Source of the DNA: Aphanomyces cochlioides
Lineage: Eukaryota > Oomycota > Saprolegniomycetes > Saprolegniales > Verrucalvaceae
Assembly (NCBI GenBank): GCA_019828595.1
Contig: JAHQRK010000005.1
Span: 372,001 to 436,000, forward strand
Length of the DNA stretch: 64,000 nucleotides
Direction of reading: 5' to 3'
Position 1 is the stretch's first letter. Every line of letters starts with the position of its first letter. Position numbers and translations under genes: made by a program. Positions 30,577 through 41,441 of this stretch are shown here, in pieces. A model generated the notes under the pieces. The model did no database searches, was not told the origin of the DNA, and saw only the letters and a program-made list of their open reading frames with translations.

Positions 30577-31793
30577 ATGTCCGGTCCATGGAAAGGTAAT
30601 GGGAAAGGCAAAGCGAAGGTTCGAGCTCAAAGCCGAGAGACAACGAAGACTGTGAGCAAGTCCAAGGTGGCGAGAGCTTTGATTCCATGGAAGACGAGCT
30701 TGAAGACATGACAGAAGCATGGATTGAAGTCTTACAAGACGAAGTGAAGCTGCTGGAATACAAACTTGCGCGACTAAAGAAAGGCGCGACTCCATTTTCC
30801 ACAGCGCTCATTACCGCTAGAGCCCAGATCAATGCCTTTGAAAAGAAGAATCAAGAACTGAGGACGATGGCAGAGAATCGAGAACAACTCAAAGCATGGC
30901 TGGCCGCCTGGGTTAACACATATATTGTTCATCAGGTATGAAGAGAAAGCGTGCAACTTTCATTAAGATGTTCAGGGCGGTCCGAACTACATGGAAGTGA
31001 CTCTGTTGCAAGACGACTACAGCCGACGAAGGGGTTGCGTCAGCTTGACAAATAGGACTCACATGATGTCCCAAGAAGCATATCCTTGCAAGCCCTTTGG
31101 CAATTGCGTGGAAGACAAGATTGACGTCAAGCTTCATCTTCGAGATGACCAAGATGGAGTCTGTATCCAAGCATTTGAAAGCAACGTACAATTTACTGTT
31201 GAAGGCAATTATGAGACAGTGGCCAAGACATGGCGTTGCGGTCTGACAGAATCGTCAGCTATGTTCAATGTGATGGTACTTCTGTTGATATCTACTCACC
31301 ATATCAAGGATGCTTAGTTGATTGAGAAGATTGACAACGATATTCTCTACATCATGCAAGAACTGGGCGATATGAAACTAAAGCGAATATCAGTCTCTGG
31401 AATATTTCCTGGTTATGAAGGACAAGATCGTATCACAGTCACCCATGTTGGAATTGCCTTGGACGAGCGATTTCCATTTGTTGAGGGTGAAGCACGTGCA
31501 AGTGGATTTCAATGGTGCGCCGTTGCTGCATTTATGGTGTCTTACCGACAAGTAGGATGATATTTGAGCGTATCACTGATCGGTTGACACTTGTTCGGTG
31601 GTCTCTGTTGAACTTTTGCCCTGTAAATGTCCACGGCCCCTTGTCGCTCCGTGGGACAGCGCAAACTTTTCAATGTCATTTAAGACCAAACGACTCAGAC
31701 GAAGTCGTTATTGAAAAAATTCGTCACGTCGTTGACAAAAGCATTGGGAAGATACGTGACAATTTGCGTCAGCAATGCAATTGCGTCAAGTAA
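30577..31793 (+). CDS. Family copy 4, frameshifted N terminus and short C terminus
   Basis: Exons 30577..30935, 30976..31275, 31318..31514 and 31556..31793, with introns of 40, 42 and 41 nt at the family positions. Compared with copy 1, ten bases are missing near 30,673, so the basic N-terminal tract is out of frame with the coiled coil. Translation could start at the internal ATG 30,687 (MEDELEDMTEAWIEVLQDEV) and would give 327 residues. Exon 4 stops at NLRQQCNCVK, about 17 residues short of the usual end. Exon 1 and its upstream DNA are closest to copy 1. Either a shortened functional gene or an early pseudogene. Confidence 0.65.
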
Positions 31794-32331
31794 GTCGCAC
31801 AATAAATTTCAATGTGGGCTTGACTCGTGCGAGCCAGACGTTGATCAAGCTCACCCACACGACCAGCAAAACCAAAGTGTAATTGCAGAAGTGACCATAC
31901 CGAGCGTTTAATGACTGATGAGATATTTATTTGGTTGAGAAAGACGTGAACTCCCCACTCACAGGTATAAGCGTGTGATCAATAATGTAACAATCAGGCA
32001 AAAATTTCTTCACGTTGGAGAAGTGAGTTTGAGTACAGTAAGTCTAGCAGACTTCGTCCCTTGCCTGCTTGGCCTCCGCTCCCATCAAAGCAATCACAAA
32101 TCTACTTCTTGTCACATGTTAGAAAGCTGCTGATCCCTTCCTTGCGGAAAAGGGAACTCATTTATTTCGATAAGGAGCCTATCATATTTATCGTTGTAAA
32201 TGAACTCCCTTGCGGTTGGCTCGTCTGCCCTTACGACTTCTCAAAGCTTTACATTGTTAATATGCGAGAATTTCGTATTCTATCATGGTTCTGCATGTTC
32301 TGGTGAAGTCCTGTTGAAAGTACGGTGAATA
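31794..32331. other. Spacer between copy 4 and the pogo-like element
   Basis: No supported gene or motif. Confidence 0.35.
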
Positions 32332-34276
32332 ACGTAAACGACCAGTTTTCCAGCACCGACAAGTTTTTCAGCACGATTCAAAACCTTCTTATTTTTATAG
32401 TCCTTCAATATTAATTGCAATAAATATTGAGAGGAAACGTCAGTCCCCATCATGTGTCGTTGCTCACTTCCTCACAAACAAGACGTGGCGAGAATGCGAA
32501 AGGGCTACAGCAACAACGATGTCCAGGCTGCAATCATGGACTTGGAAGCTGGTTCTCTCAATGCAAGGGATGCGTCGAAAAAGCACGGCGTGCCTTATAG
32601 CACGTTGACAGAGAAGTTTCGCAAGCACAAGGCGAATGATACGCTTGAGCCGTCAAAGCGTGGTCCACCTCCCATCCTTACAAGAGATGGTGAGGAACAT
32701 TTGGTTGCCTGGGTCGTCGCAATGCAATCGGACGGTTATCCAGTTGGGCAACAAAACATCATAACAAAATGGCTGTTGATCTAGGTCTGAAACAGGAGCT
32801 TGGAGATGGATGGTACACACGATTCATCAATCGATATCACCAATTGAGTAATCGCATGTCGCAAGTGATTTCACGTGCTCGAAATGCAGTGAACGCGTCA
32901 AGCATTGATATCCATTTCGACTAGATGTCGGAAGCCATGGCAACGAATAGATTTTTGTCATGCCAAATATTTAACATGGATGAGACGAGCTTCAACTCAA
33001 GACGAAATTCAAACAAGGTGATTGCATTACGAGGAACCAAAAATATTTGGAGTCATGCCAACACAACAAACTATCATATGTCGATTGCAGCTTGTGGCAG
33101 TGCCAGTGGCAATATTTTACCCCCCATGTTTATGTTCCCTGGTGCTTCCGTCAGTATTGATTTGTCTCTGGCCCCGCATGTCTCCGGTTCGACGATAACG
33201 ACTTCGCCAAAGGGCTTCATGACAACCACGATATTCCTCAAGTGGTTGCAATTCTTCCATGAAAATGTCTCCAACGAAATACCCCGTCCATTGCATTTGA
33301 TGTTTGATGGGCTTTCGTCACACTTGGCTATTGATGTCGTGAAATTGGCGAGTGACTGAAAATTATTTTGCTCTGCCTGCCCTCAAATGTGACGCACCTC
33401 TTGCAGCCGTTTGATGTTTGAGTTTAAACGTTCAATACGCAACCACATCATTCAAGCTATCATTAGAAGAGGTAAACATTGTTATCGTGTTACATTTATG
33501 TGTGTGGTAGGCTGGTATGGATGCATTTCCAAGCATGAAGCTATTGAGTTTGCGTCACTAGTATGGGAAAAGCACGTGGTGGGGGCGAATGTTGTCTCGG
33601 GATTTCATGTATCCGGGCTTTATCCGTTGTCGAAGGAGCAAATGATGGTTCGTTTGGCCTTGTTCAATGGCGGCGGGCTTCCAAACAACTACGTGCACCC
33701 AAATTGGATTGCGCGGAAAGAAAACATCCAACAAGAAATTCTGGCGTTGCCTCCGAAGCCAAACGGACCTCAACGAAAGCGGAAAACTGTCGATGTCGGT
33801 GGAAGAATATTGACCTTAGCTCTTTTGGATGAGCAAGCCAAAATTGATTCCAGCAAGAAAACGAACCGCCCAACAAAGCAACGACGACTGCGTGTTCGCC
33901 ACAACTGCACTGTCGACACCAACCAAAAGAGAACAGATGATGTTGAGTTTTTCGTCCTGTAGATACAGTGCACTGATAATTTCTACATAAAAAATATACA
34001 TTCAGAATTTATATCTCCTGTGAGAAGTGATAATTTTTGTTTTTAAAATATTCCCTACAAATTCCAAGTAATATAATATGCTGAAGAAGTGATCGTCGGC
34101 AAGATTTGAAGATTGGCAATATCTACCCTAATAACTTGTCAAATTTTGTTCAAAGCCCTGATATAGAATTGTACGGGTCAATGGCATCCATCCTGTCGAA
34201 GTCCCGTCAAGATCATACCAATGGGCGACGAGATATCGACTGAAGAATTTTGTGCTGGAGAACTGGTCGTTTACGT
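32332..34276 (+). mobile_element. Tc1/mariner-superfamily pogo-like DNA transposon, defective
   Basis: Terminal inverted repeats start ACGTAAACGACCAGTT and share a following TCCAGCAC after one mismatch. They are flanked by TA on both sides (32330..32331 and 34277..34278), the mariner-type target duplication. The interior encodes a transposase related to pogo/Tigger, broken by stops and frame changes. Confidence 0.85.
32452..33962 (+). pseudogene. Pogo-like transposase (HTH + CENP-B-type HTH + DDE), broken
   Basis: Frame 32452..32784 starts MCRCSLPHKQ and contains a psq-type helix-turn-helix (NARDASKKHGVPYSTLTEKF). A shifted segment at about 32,770-32,921 has a second DNA-binding part (GWYTRFINRYHQLSNRMSQ) and ends in TAG. 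Frame 32925..33359 holds the first two catalytic Asp residues (FNMDETSF and LMFDGLSSHL). The third Asp (LLQPFDV, near 33,410) is in another frame followed by TGA, and 33411..33962 carries the Lys/Arg-rich tail. At least three breaks make it inactive. Confidence 0.8.
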
Positions 34277-34278
34277 TA

Positions 34279-34896
34279 CATATATATCGAAAATCCATGC
34301 GTGGTGTCCAGAGTTAGCACACTATTAATAGCATTTGTCACTGAACTTGGGTTAACAACTCGAATCTCTCCAACTTCGTGCCATCTTTGGACACCTGTGG
34401 AAAGCTTAGTTATCTCAATATGGCACTCCTGAATGCAAATGACAGACAAACCAGTTGAGTGTATCGACGTTGTCAAACTCAGAACCAGCTTGCAGCCCTT
34501 CCCAATGTCGTCCGTCGCTGCGCGAGCTGCTGTATCCGTGCAATGCGTGCAACACCATCGGGTTGGCTTTGTGCCATGTTCACAGCTGGTTCCTTGCTCA
34601 TTCCGCACCCCAGTTTGAACTTCATCCAATACTGCATGAGGATACTTCGCTGAGATAGGACTGTGTTCTCACAGGAAAGCCTACACATGAATAGCCTGTC
34701 TATCTCTAATAATAGGATTTGCGTTTCGTTCTCCCCAGCGATCGACCCGTTTGCTGTGCGATGGAGGGACTCTGAATGGAACAAATTGGACGTGTTTGAA
34801 GACTACTAGTATTGGATTTGTGCTTGGAACTATTCCTGGTACGACGAAACGAGTTGTTGAGATTCACATATTGCAACTATGGTAGACTGTCGACAG
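34279..34896. other. Upstream region of copy 5
   Basis: Contains a CCAGTTTGAACTT block (about 34,605) also found before copies 1, 4 and 6. No independent gene supported. Confidence 0.4.
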
Positions 34897-34908
34897 ATCA
34901 CAAGAGAT
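34897..34908 (+). promoter_or_regulatory. Shared upstream box, copy 5
   Basis: ATCACAAGAGAT, preceded by the palindrome CTGTCGACAG and followed by GCC. It is 66 bp before the ATG at 34,975. Confidence 0.5.
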
Positions 34909-34974
34909 GCCAAGAAGTCGGTACCATCAATGACAACTTTCACAACTCGTGACATCATTGTCGTATTTACTACG

Positions 34975-36313
34975 ATGTCGGGTAAAGGAAAAGGCAGAGC
35001 GAGGGCCCAAGACAAAGGGAAGGGAAAAGCGAAGGTTCCAGCTCAAAAAAGGAAAACGCAAAGCGAAAGTTCCACTTGAAGTCGATGAGACGACCAGACT
35101 TCTAAATATGACTGCGGTGGTGATACGACAAAAGCATTCACGCGACACTGCGAAACAACTTGATGCTACGAACGAACAATTGCTTCAAGTCATGCGAAAG
35201 CAAGTCGAGCTGCTCGAAGAAGAACTCTTGAGACGAAAGCAAGAAACAGACCCATATAACTTGGCGCTTGTCCTTGCGAAAGCTGAAATCCTCGACTTTG
35301 AAGAGAGGAACAAAGCGCTGAGATCAATGCTTGAAAATCGTGAAAAGCTCAAAGGATGGTTGGCCGCGTGGGTTGACACGTACGTAATTCACAAGGTAAG
35401 CTGGTCGAATCAGTAGCGTGAGTTTCAACAGCCCCCACAGGGTGGACCAAATTACATGGAGGTGACTTTATTACAAGATGACTACGGTCGGAGTAGGGGC
35501 TGTGTCTACATGACAAATCGAACCCATATTATGTCTCAAAGCGCGTATCCTTACAAGCCCTTTGGAAATTGTGTGGACGACAAAACTGATGTCAAGATTC
35601 ATCTGGGTGAAGACGAACACGGAGTCTGCATTAAGGCTTTCGAAAGCAACGTTCATTTCACTGTCGAAGGCAATTATGAAAATGTGGCCAAGACGTGGCG
35701 GTTCGACTACACTGAGTCCACTCCTGTTTTTTCTGTGCTGGTACAATATTGGAAAATGTGAATGACTGATGTAATCCGACCTCTAGCTGTCTGAGGAGAT
35801 GGAAGACAACATTCTGTACATCATCCAAGAGCACAATGCATTGAAGTTGAAGCGGATTTCAGTCTCTGGAGTCTTTCCTGGTTATCCTGGTCAAGATCGT
35901 ATCACAGTGACCCACGCTGGAATTGCTGTGGACGAGCGTTATCCGTTTGCCGAAGGCGAGACTCGATCAAGTGGATTTCAATGGTTTGATTGGCATGAGG
36001 TGCTATTTTATCACTACTGACTAGGACAATTTTTGAGCATATAACCGATCGTCTGACACTTGTTCGATGGTCGCTGTTGATTTTTTGTCCTGTGAATGAC
36101 CAAGGTTCATTGTCACTCCACGACACAGCTCGAAATTTCGGTTGTCCTGTGAGTCGATTCGACTCTGATGAAGTTCTCATTGAGAGAATTCGACGTGTCG
36201 GTGTTGTTAGCTTTGAGAAATTTCGTGAGCAATTTCGACAGCGATTCGATCGATTCAAACTGGAAGCTCCAACCATGGGCTCTCGAGATCAATTGTTTGA
36301 AGAGGACGAGTGA
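34975..36313 (+). CDS. Family copy 5, frame change in the basic N terminus
   Basis: Exons 34975..35395, 35441..35740, 35787..35983 and 36025..36313; introns of 45, 46 and 41 nt. Relative to copy 8, two bases are missing near 35,046 in an A-run, so the start MSGKGKGRARAQ runs out of frame before the coiled coil. From the internal ATG at 35,108 (MTAVVIRQKHSRDTAKQL) the gene is intact for 357 residues, through LLEEELLRRKQETDPY, NYMEVTLLQDDYGRSRG, PGYPGQDRITVTHAGIAVDE and FEHITDRLTLVRWS, to the typical end MGSRDQLFEEDE. The first intron is nearly identical to that of copy 8, which suggests recent duplication or gene conversion. Confidence 0.72.
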
Positions 36314-37422
36314 ATTCTGCTCACAAAATGTATTGCCCGAAGAAGCCAATGATGAAATAGATATGAGTTGTGTTTAAGTTTGCACTATTCAATGTATGAT
36401 CGCTTCTTGTGTACTAGCATCAACTTTGGTGATCGTCGTAAGGATCAGTCGAGTGGATGGAAACTTCGCCGTTGGTTGTTCACAGTCAGTTTGGGAAGAA
36501 TTGATGGTAATTAATACTAGTATTTCCAATATGAATCGACCACATCGTGGATCATTTCACAGCAATCAAATCGTCAGTCATCTTTATGATTGAGAGCCGA
36601 TCACACGTGGCCAAGCTCAGCATACTGATGTCTATGCCCTCTTCTGCCAGCGTGGAATCCCAAGAGTCACCAAGCCTTGGTTGCGCTTCATAAAAACTTC
36701 ACAGTAACCTGCTTTACTGGAGGTTACTGTGAAGTGTTTATGAAGCGCACTAAAACCCGATGTTGCGAGAGGTATTTCACTTGGCCACCTGCAGAATTCC
36801 GTTGAAAGTTGTTACAACTTGTAACCAGAGGATTTCACAATTATGATGGGAGATCGACTGTCAATGTTTGCAACTGCGTCAACCCAACTTCGTTCAACTG
36901 CAATTTAAATAACTCCTCCAGAGACTACCAGTAGTTTGACTTCATATTTGTCAATATGACAAGTAAATTGGCAAGTGACAGATAAATCTGCTGTGTGATT
37001 GCATGTTTGGTGACGTTGTTCGAACTTACATGTTAGAACCAACTTCGTGCTTCACTTGATGTATTAGTCATTAACTCGTGTACTGTACCAACCTCGTTGG
37101 TAAATGAGGTGTTGCACCCATTGCACGGGCAAGATCGCTTGCGTATTTATTGTTAACTGTTAACAGCAAAGCTGGTCCGGTTGATGGATATTGATTCCAG
37201 TTTGAACTTTAAAAGGGGCGTGCTGTTTGACAGTTGTGCATATCATGAGAAAGACGAAAACGGAACTGGTTAGCGAGCCTGTCTATTTCTGCAACGACAG
37301 AAGTTTTCAATACCCCAGCCTCTCATGAAAGCAGGTCCACCTGCCCAGAGATGCAATGGGAATGGAGACACTACAGTAAAATCTTTCGTGCTGTACTTTG
37401 GTGTACTGTAGGCTGACGACAG
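36314..37422. other. Spacer between copies 5 and 6 with a strong hairpin
   Basis: No coding region supported. It contains the hairpin at 36682..36749 and a CCAGTTTGAACTTT block at about 37,197. Confidence 0.45.
36682..36749. repeat. 29-bp near-perfect hairpin with 10-nt loop
   Basis: Arms 36682..36710 and 36721..36749 pair at 28 of 29 positions (ends TGCGCTTCATAAA and TTTATGAAGCGCA), with loop GCTTTACTGG. No open frame spans it. It could be a foldback transposon remnant, a small-RNA precursor or a transcription terminator. Confidence 0.75.
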
Positions 37423-37434
37423 ATCACAAGAGAT
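37423..37434 (+). promoter_or_regulatory. Shared upstream box, copy 6
   Basis: ATCACAAGAGAT followed by GCC. It is 125 bp before the ATG, with the two hairpins at 37438..37528 between. Confidence 0.5.
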
Positions 37435-37437
37435 GCC

Positions 37438-37472
37438 GAATGTGGAGATTGTACAGTACAATCTCCACATTC
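37438..37472. repeat. Perfect 17-bp palindrome
   Basis: GAATGTGGAGATTGTAC, one A, then its exact complement. It sits between the shared box and the ATG of copy 6. Confidence 0.8.
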
Positions 37473-37528
37473 AAGTTTTGAACTCCACGTGTGGTACAAT
37501 TTGTACAACACGTAGAGTTCAAAACTTG
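37472..37528. repeat. Second imperfect hairpin beside the 17-bp palindrome
   Basis: Arms beginning CAAGTTTTGAACTC and ending GAGTTCAAAACTTG pair with two small mismatched positions around a short TT centre. It directly abuts the first palindrome. Confidence 0.75.
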
Positions 37529-37559
37529 TGACATCATTCTCAAATAAATTTTTATTGTT

Positions 37560-38913
37560 ATGTCTGGCCCAGGCAACGGCAAAGGAAAATGTAGAGCAAA
37601 AGTCCAAGTCCAAAACACCGGGATTGGCAGATGTAAGATCCCAGTTCCAGACAAAGGAAAAGGCAAAGCAAAAGCTGCAATCGATGGCACTATGACTTCC
37701 CGAGGTCTAAGCATGAATATCCTGGCAATACGCAAACGAAAATCGCGAGACATCGCAAATGAACTCAATTTCTCGACAGGACTATGGATAAGAGCCTTGC
37801 AAGACCACTTGAAACTTCTCGAGAAGGACCTCGAACGACGAAAACAAGAAGCCAATCCACATTTCTTGAATCTCATTACGGCAAAAGCCGAAATCCTTGC
37901 CTCTAACGAGGAAAACAAGAAGCTTAAGTCGATGCTTAAAAATCGTGAAAAATTTACAGAATGGCTGGCCGCTTGGATCGCCACATATAACCCTGACAAG
38001 GTAAGACGGCGGGTCAAAGATTGCACTAACAACAGGTTATTAGGGTGGACCGAATTACATGGAAGTGACTCTACTGGAAGATGACGATGGCCGACGCAGA
38101 GGAATCGTCTCCTTGATAAATCGCACTCACATAATGTCCCAGAACGCTTACCCATATAAGCCTTTCGGTGACACAGTGGACGACAAAATTGAAGTCAAGG
38201 TTCATCTGGGGGAAGACCAACATGGAGTCTCCATCCAGGCATTTGAGAGCCATGCACATTTCAGTGTTGAAGGGAACTATGAAAATGTGGCCAAGACATG
38301 GAGATTTGACTACACGGAATCAACACAAGTATTCACTTTGCTGGTATTGAAATTTCTCGAGACATTCTTGACAGACAGTGTCTAGATGATGGAAGAGATG
38401 GACGACGACGTTCTCTATGCCATTCAAGAGCACAATGATTTAAAATTGAATAGGATATCAGTCTCGGGAGTCTTCCCTGGTTATCCTGGTCAAGATCGCA
38501 TCACTGTCGCCCATGCTGGGATTGCCTTGGACGAACGGGTTCCATTTGTCGACTGCAAGACTCGATCCAGTGGATTTCAATGGTGTTTATATATAATAAT
38601 ATCGGACAGCTGACTGAATTATAGGGTCATTTTTGAGCATGTCACGGATCGCCTGACTAGAGTTCGATGGTCTATTTTGTCGTTTTGTCCTATAAACGTC
38701 CAAGGCCCTCTATCCCTACTTGACTTGGCTAAATTTTGTCGTTGCCATGTGGGTCCGTACGATTCTGACGAAGTGATCATTGAGAGAATTCGGAATGTGG
38801 CTGAAATTTGCCTTGAGAAAATGTGTGACCAATTTCGTCTAAGATGCAATCGATTTTTACTCGAAGCGCCAACGATGGGATCACGGGATCAATTTTTTGA
38901 AGAGGACGAGTAA
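37560..38913 (+). CDS. Family copy 6 (coiled coil + START-like), intact
   Basis: Exons 37560..38000, 38044..38343, 38386..38582 and 38625..38913 join through introns of 43, 42 and 42 nt, giving 408 residues, the longest intact copy. The N terminus is a Lys/Gly-rich repeat (MSGPGNGKGKCRAK, DKGKGKAKAA), then a coiled coil with LKLLEKDLERRKQEANPHF and REKFTEWLAAWIATY. Conserved blocks follow: NYMEVTLLEDDDGRRRG, AYPYKPFGDTVDD, NYENVAKTWRFDYTEST, SVSGVFPGYPGQDRI, FEHVTDRLTRVRWS and MGSRDQFFEEDE. TGACATCATTCTC lies about 30 bp before the ATG. Cellular role unknown; the basic start could bind nucleic acid. Confidence 0.85.
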
Positions 38914-40264
38914 CTGGCGTGCTTCATTTATTCCACCAAGTGTGTTTGGGTTTGGAAGTTTATTTAAAGTGAATTTCGTACCTCGATTTGTTCTCGACAA
39001 TGGCCATCGAGATATCCAAAGATCATTTCACGGAATTTCGTCCCTCATCAAAACCTTGCATTTTAGACTTCAAGCCGCATGGACATTGCAAATGCTTCTT
39101 CGCAGCCTTCACTAAGTATTAGCTATACTAATAAAGTATTAACATGTAAATATGTTGATAATTTGCTACGATGAGTCGTTGGTGCCAAGTAGAATGAAAA
39201 GGATGATTGACTTGTCTTCGGAATTCACAGAAAAATGATTCTGCCTTGTTATTTTAGACCAATCATGCTCTATTTTGCTGAGAATGAAGCTTGATTGGCT
39301 TAAAACTTTGAACTTTGGACACTCCACTTTCATGTTGCATCCTAGTAGGAGGGTCCAAGACCCAAGAGGTTTGGACGACTTGAAGTTAGAGATCCCTATA
39401 ATGGACATGTATTACAAGATTAACTGATTTGCAACTTTGTTAGACTCAAGAATATGCATGGATGGATGATGGTTTGGCTGTTTTTCTTGTCGTTTTCTTG
39501 AGTACCCGATACTCAAGCTAGGGGAAAGGTACATGGGGATGTATTAGAGGATTAACTGACTTCAGCGTTGTTAGACTCAAGAAAATGTATTAGATTCAAA
39601 GAAGATGTTGAAAGAGAAAAGAGAAAGATTGATTGTTATCTAGTCTTTCGACTGTCGCATGGCTAAAGTAGATCGTTTTTGCCAGTAAGGCAGCACCATT
39701 TCTTGATTTGGTTGACACCTGAAGTTTACTTTACTCTAGACTCCTCCGTAATAAGGTTTCTTCCAGCATCTGCCATCATACGTTCGTCGTCGATTCTGCA
39801 TGCAAAGGAAGTGTCTCTTTTCATTGTTATTTTTGTCCTTTTCTTGATGTCTGATTGGCTTACACATCCACAGAAAAACCTTTCTGTGCATTCCTCGCAA
39901 AATGCATTTCTGTCAAACTATTTTATTACATACAAACATCAAGTCATATATATTTCTATCATGGAAATTACTTTTGATATTCACGAAAACTCAGGACAGA
40001 TTTTCTGTAAATGCATTCAAAACGCAAGTATTTTTCTGTGAATTCTGGAGAATGGAAATATATCCCAGCCGAATATGTACTGCGTATCACAATAGAGTGA
40101 GAACGCGGCTACGTCTAGCTTGTGATGTACTTCCCGCTGACGTTAACAATTGCCTCATGATGCTTAAGTTGTCCCACGAAGATCCCTCTAGTTCCTCAAG
40201 GGAGGTATTTATAGGAAATATATTAGATGCTGCCGCTGTAGTCTTGTTTTGTGCCTCTGTATTA
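38914..40264. other. Spacer between copies 6 and 7
   Basis: No supported gene. Two direct repeats with the core GATTAACTGA and TGTTAGACTCAAGAA lie at about 39,403-39,455 and 39,540-39,590. Confidence 0.4.
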
Positions 40265-40890
40265 ACGTTATATCCCAAAGCACATCCATACAAACCCTTT
40301 GGTGATTGCGTCGAAGATAAGATCGACGTCAAAATTCATCTGGGAGAAGACGAACATGACGTCTGCATCAAGGCTTTTGAGAGTACTTTACTCTTCACAG
40401 TCGAAGCAAATTGCGCTACTGAGGCCATGATGTGGCGCTTCGACTACACAGAATCAACGCCAGTATTTACCGTGAATGTGTTAACACCAAAAGTCTCTGC
40501 TGTAATTTCTTGTGTCTAGATGACGGACAACGAAATTCTCTACATAATCCAAGAGCACAACGAACTGAAATTGAAGCAAATATCGGTCTCTGGGGTCTTT
40601 CCTGGTTATCCTGGTCAAGATCGAATCACTGTGACCCATGCGGGCATTCCATTTGTCCAAGGCGAGACTCGAACCAGTGGATTTTCAATGGTTCCTCCTA
40701 ATGTCCTCTGACCGATACTTAGGACAATATTCGAGCATATAACAGACCATTTGACCCTGGTACGATGGTCCTCGTTGGCTTTTTGTCCTCTAAATGCTCA
40801 CGGACCCTTATCTCTTCTCGACACAGTGTTGCTGTGAATCTCAATGATTCCGTTGAAATGATTGTTGAGAGAATTCGCGTCAACGACTGA
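40265..40890 (+). pseudogene. Family copy 7, 5'-truncated
   Basis: Exon 1 and the start of exon 2 are missing; homology begins at KAHPYKPFGDCVED. Exon 2 continues to DYTESTPVFTV with an intron-like GTGTTAACA donor and TCTAG acceptor. Exon 3 (40520..40709) lost six residues after ITVTHAG. Exon 4 (from 40,722) is closest to copy 3 (FEHITDHLTLVRWSSLAFCP) and stops early at LLDTVLL. It is likely a fragment duplicated from a copy-3-like gene. Confidence 0.7.
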
Positions 40891-41354
40891 ATCATTACCA
40901 GTCAGACAATGACATCATGTTTTCGTGGTCGAGCGAATGTCCTCCTCCAATTTGGCAAACGTTCCAATCCAAGCAGTCCCAATACCCATTGACTTGTCAT
41001 GAACGCTTGCTTCAAACTTATTCTATTAGTTTCGCAACACGACATCATTATCTCTCAAAAAAGACTATTGGGCCGTATCTGGACTGCTTGTCGTGTGTGA
41101 ATGCATTTGTTCTGAGATTCAAAGTTAGCCAAACTCAGAACCAGTGTGATGACTTGTGCTGGGATATCACTCTTGAGTTTGAACTTTAGCCACTCAATGC
41201 CACTAATAAGCGTGCATTTTCATACGAGCACGATATAGGATAGCCGAAACAGAAAGGGCAATGAGCCTGTCTACCTTGACTTTTACAAGTTCCAGCCTTT
41301 GACAGCGGTATAGGTGTTCACCGCAACATTGAGGATGCAGTAGGCTGTCGTCAG

Positions 41355-41366
41355 ATCTCAAGAGAT
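41355..41366 (+). promoter_or_regulatory. Shared upstream inverted repeat, copy 8
   Basis: ATCTCAAGAGAT, preceded by CTGTCGTCAG and followed by GCC. It is 75 bp before the ATG. Confidence 0.5.
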
Positions 41367-41441
41367 GCCAAAGAAATAATGGACACTGTACCACGAACGA
41401 ACACTTTCACAATTCCAGACATCATTGTCAAATTTACCACA

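Noticed and set aside
39679..40041. 120-residue open frame on the plus strand
   Set aside because: AT-rich, hydrophobic by composition, no homologous features, and it overlaps another frame without codon bias.
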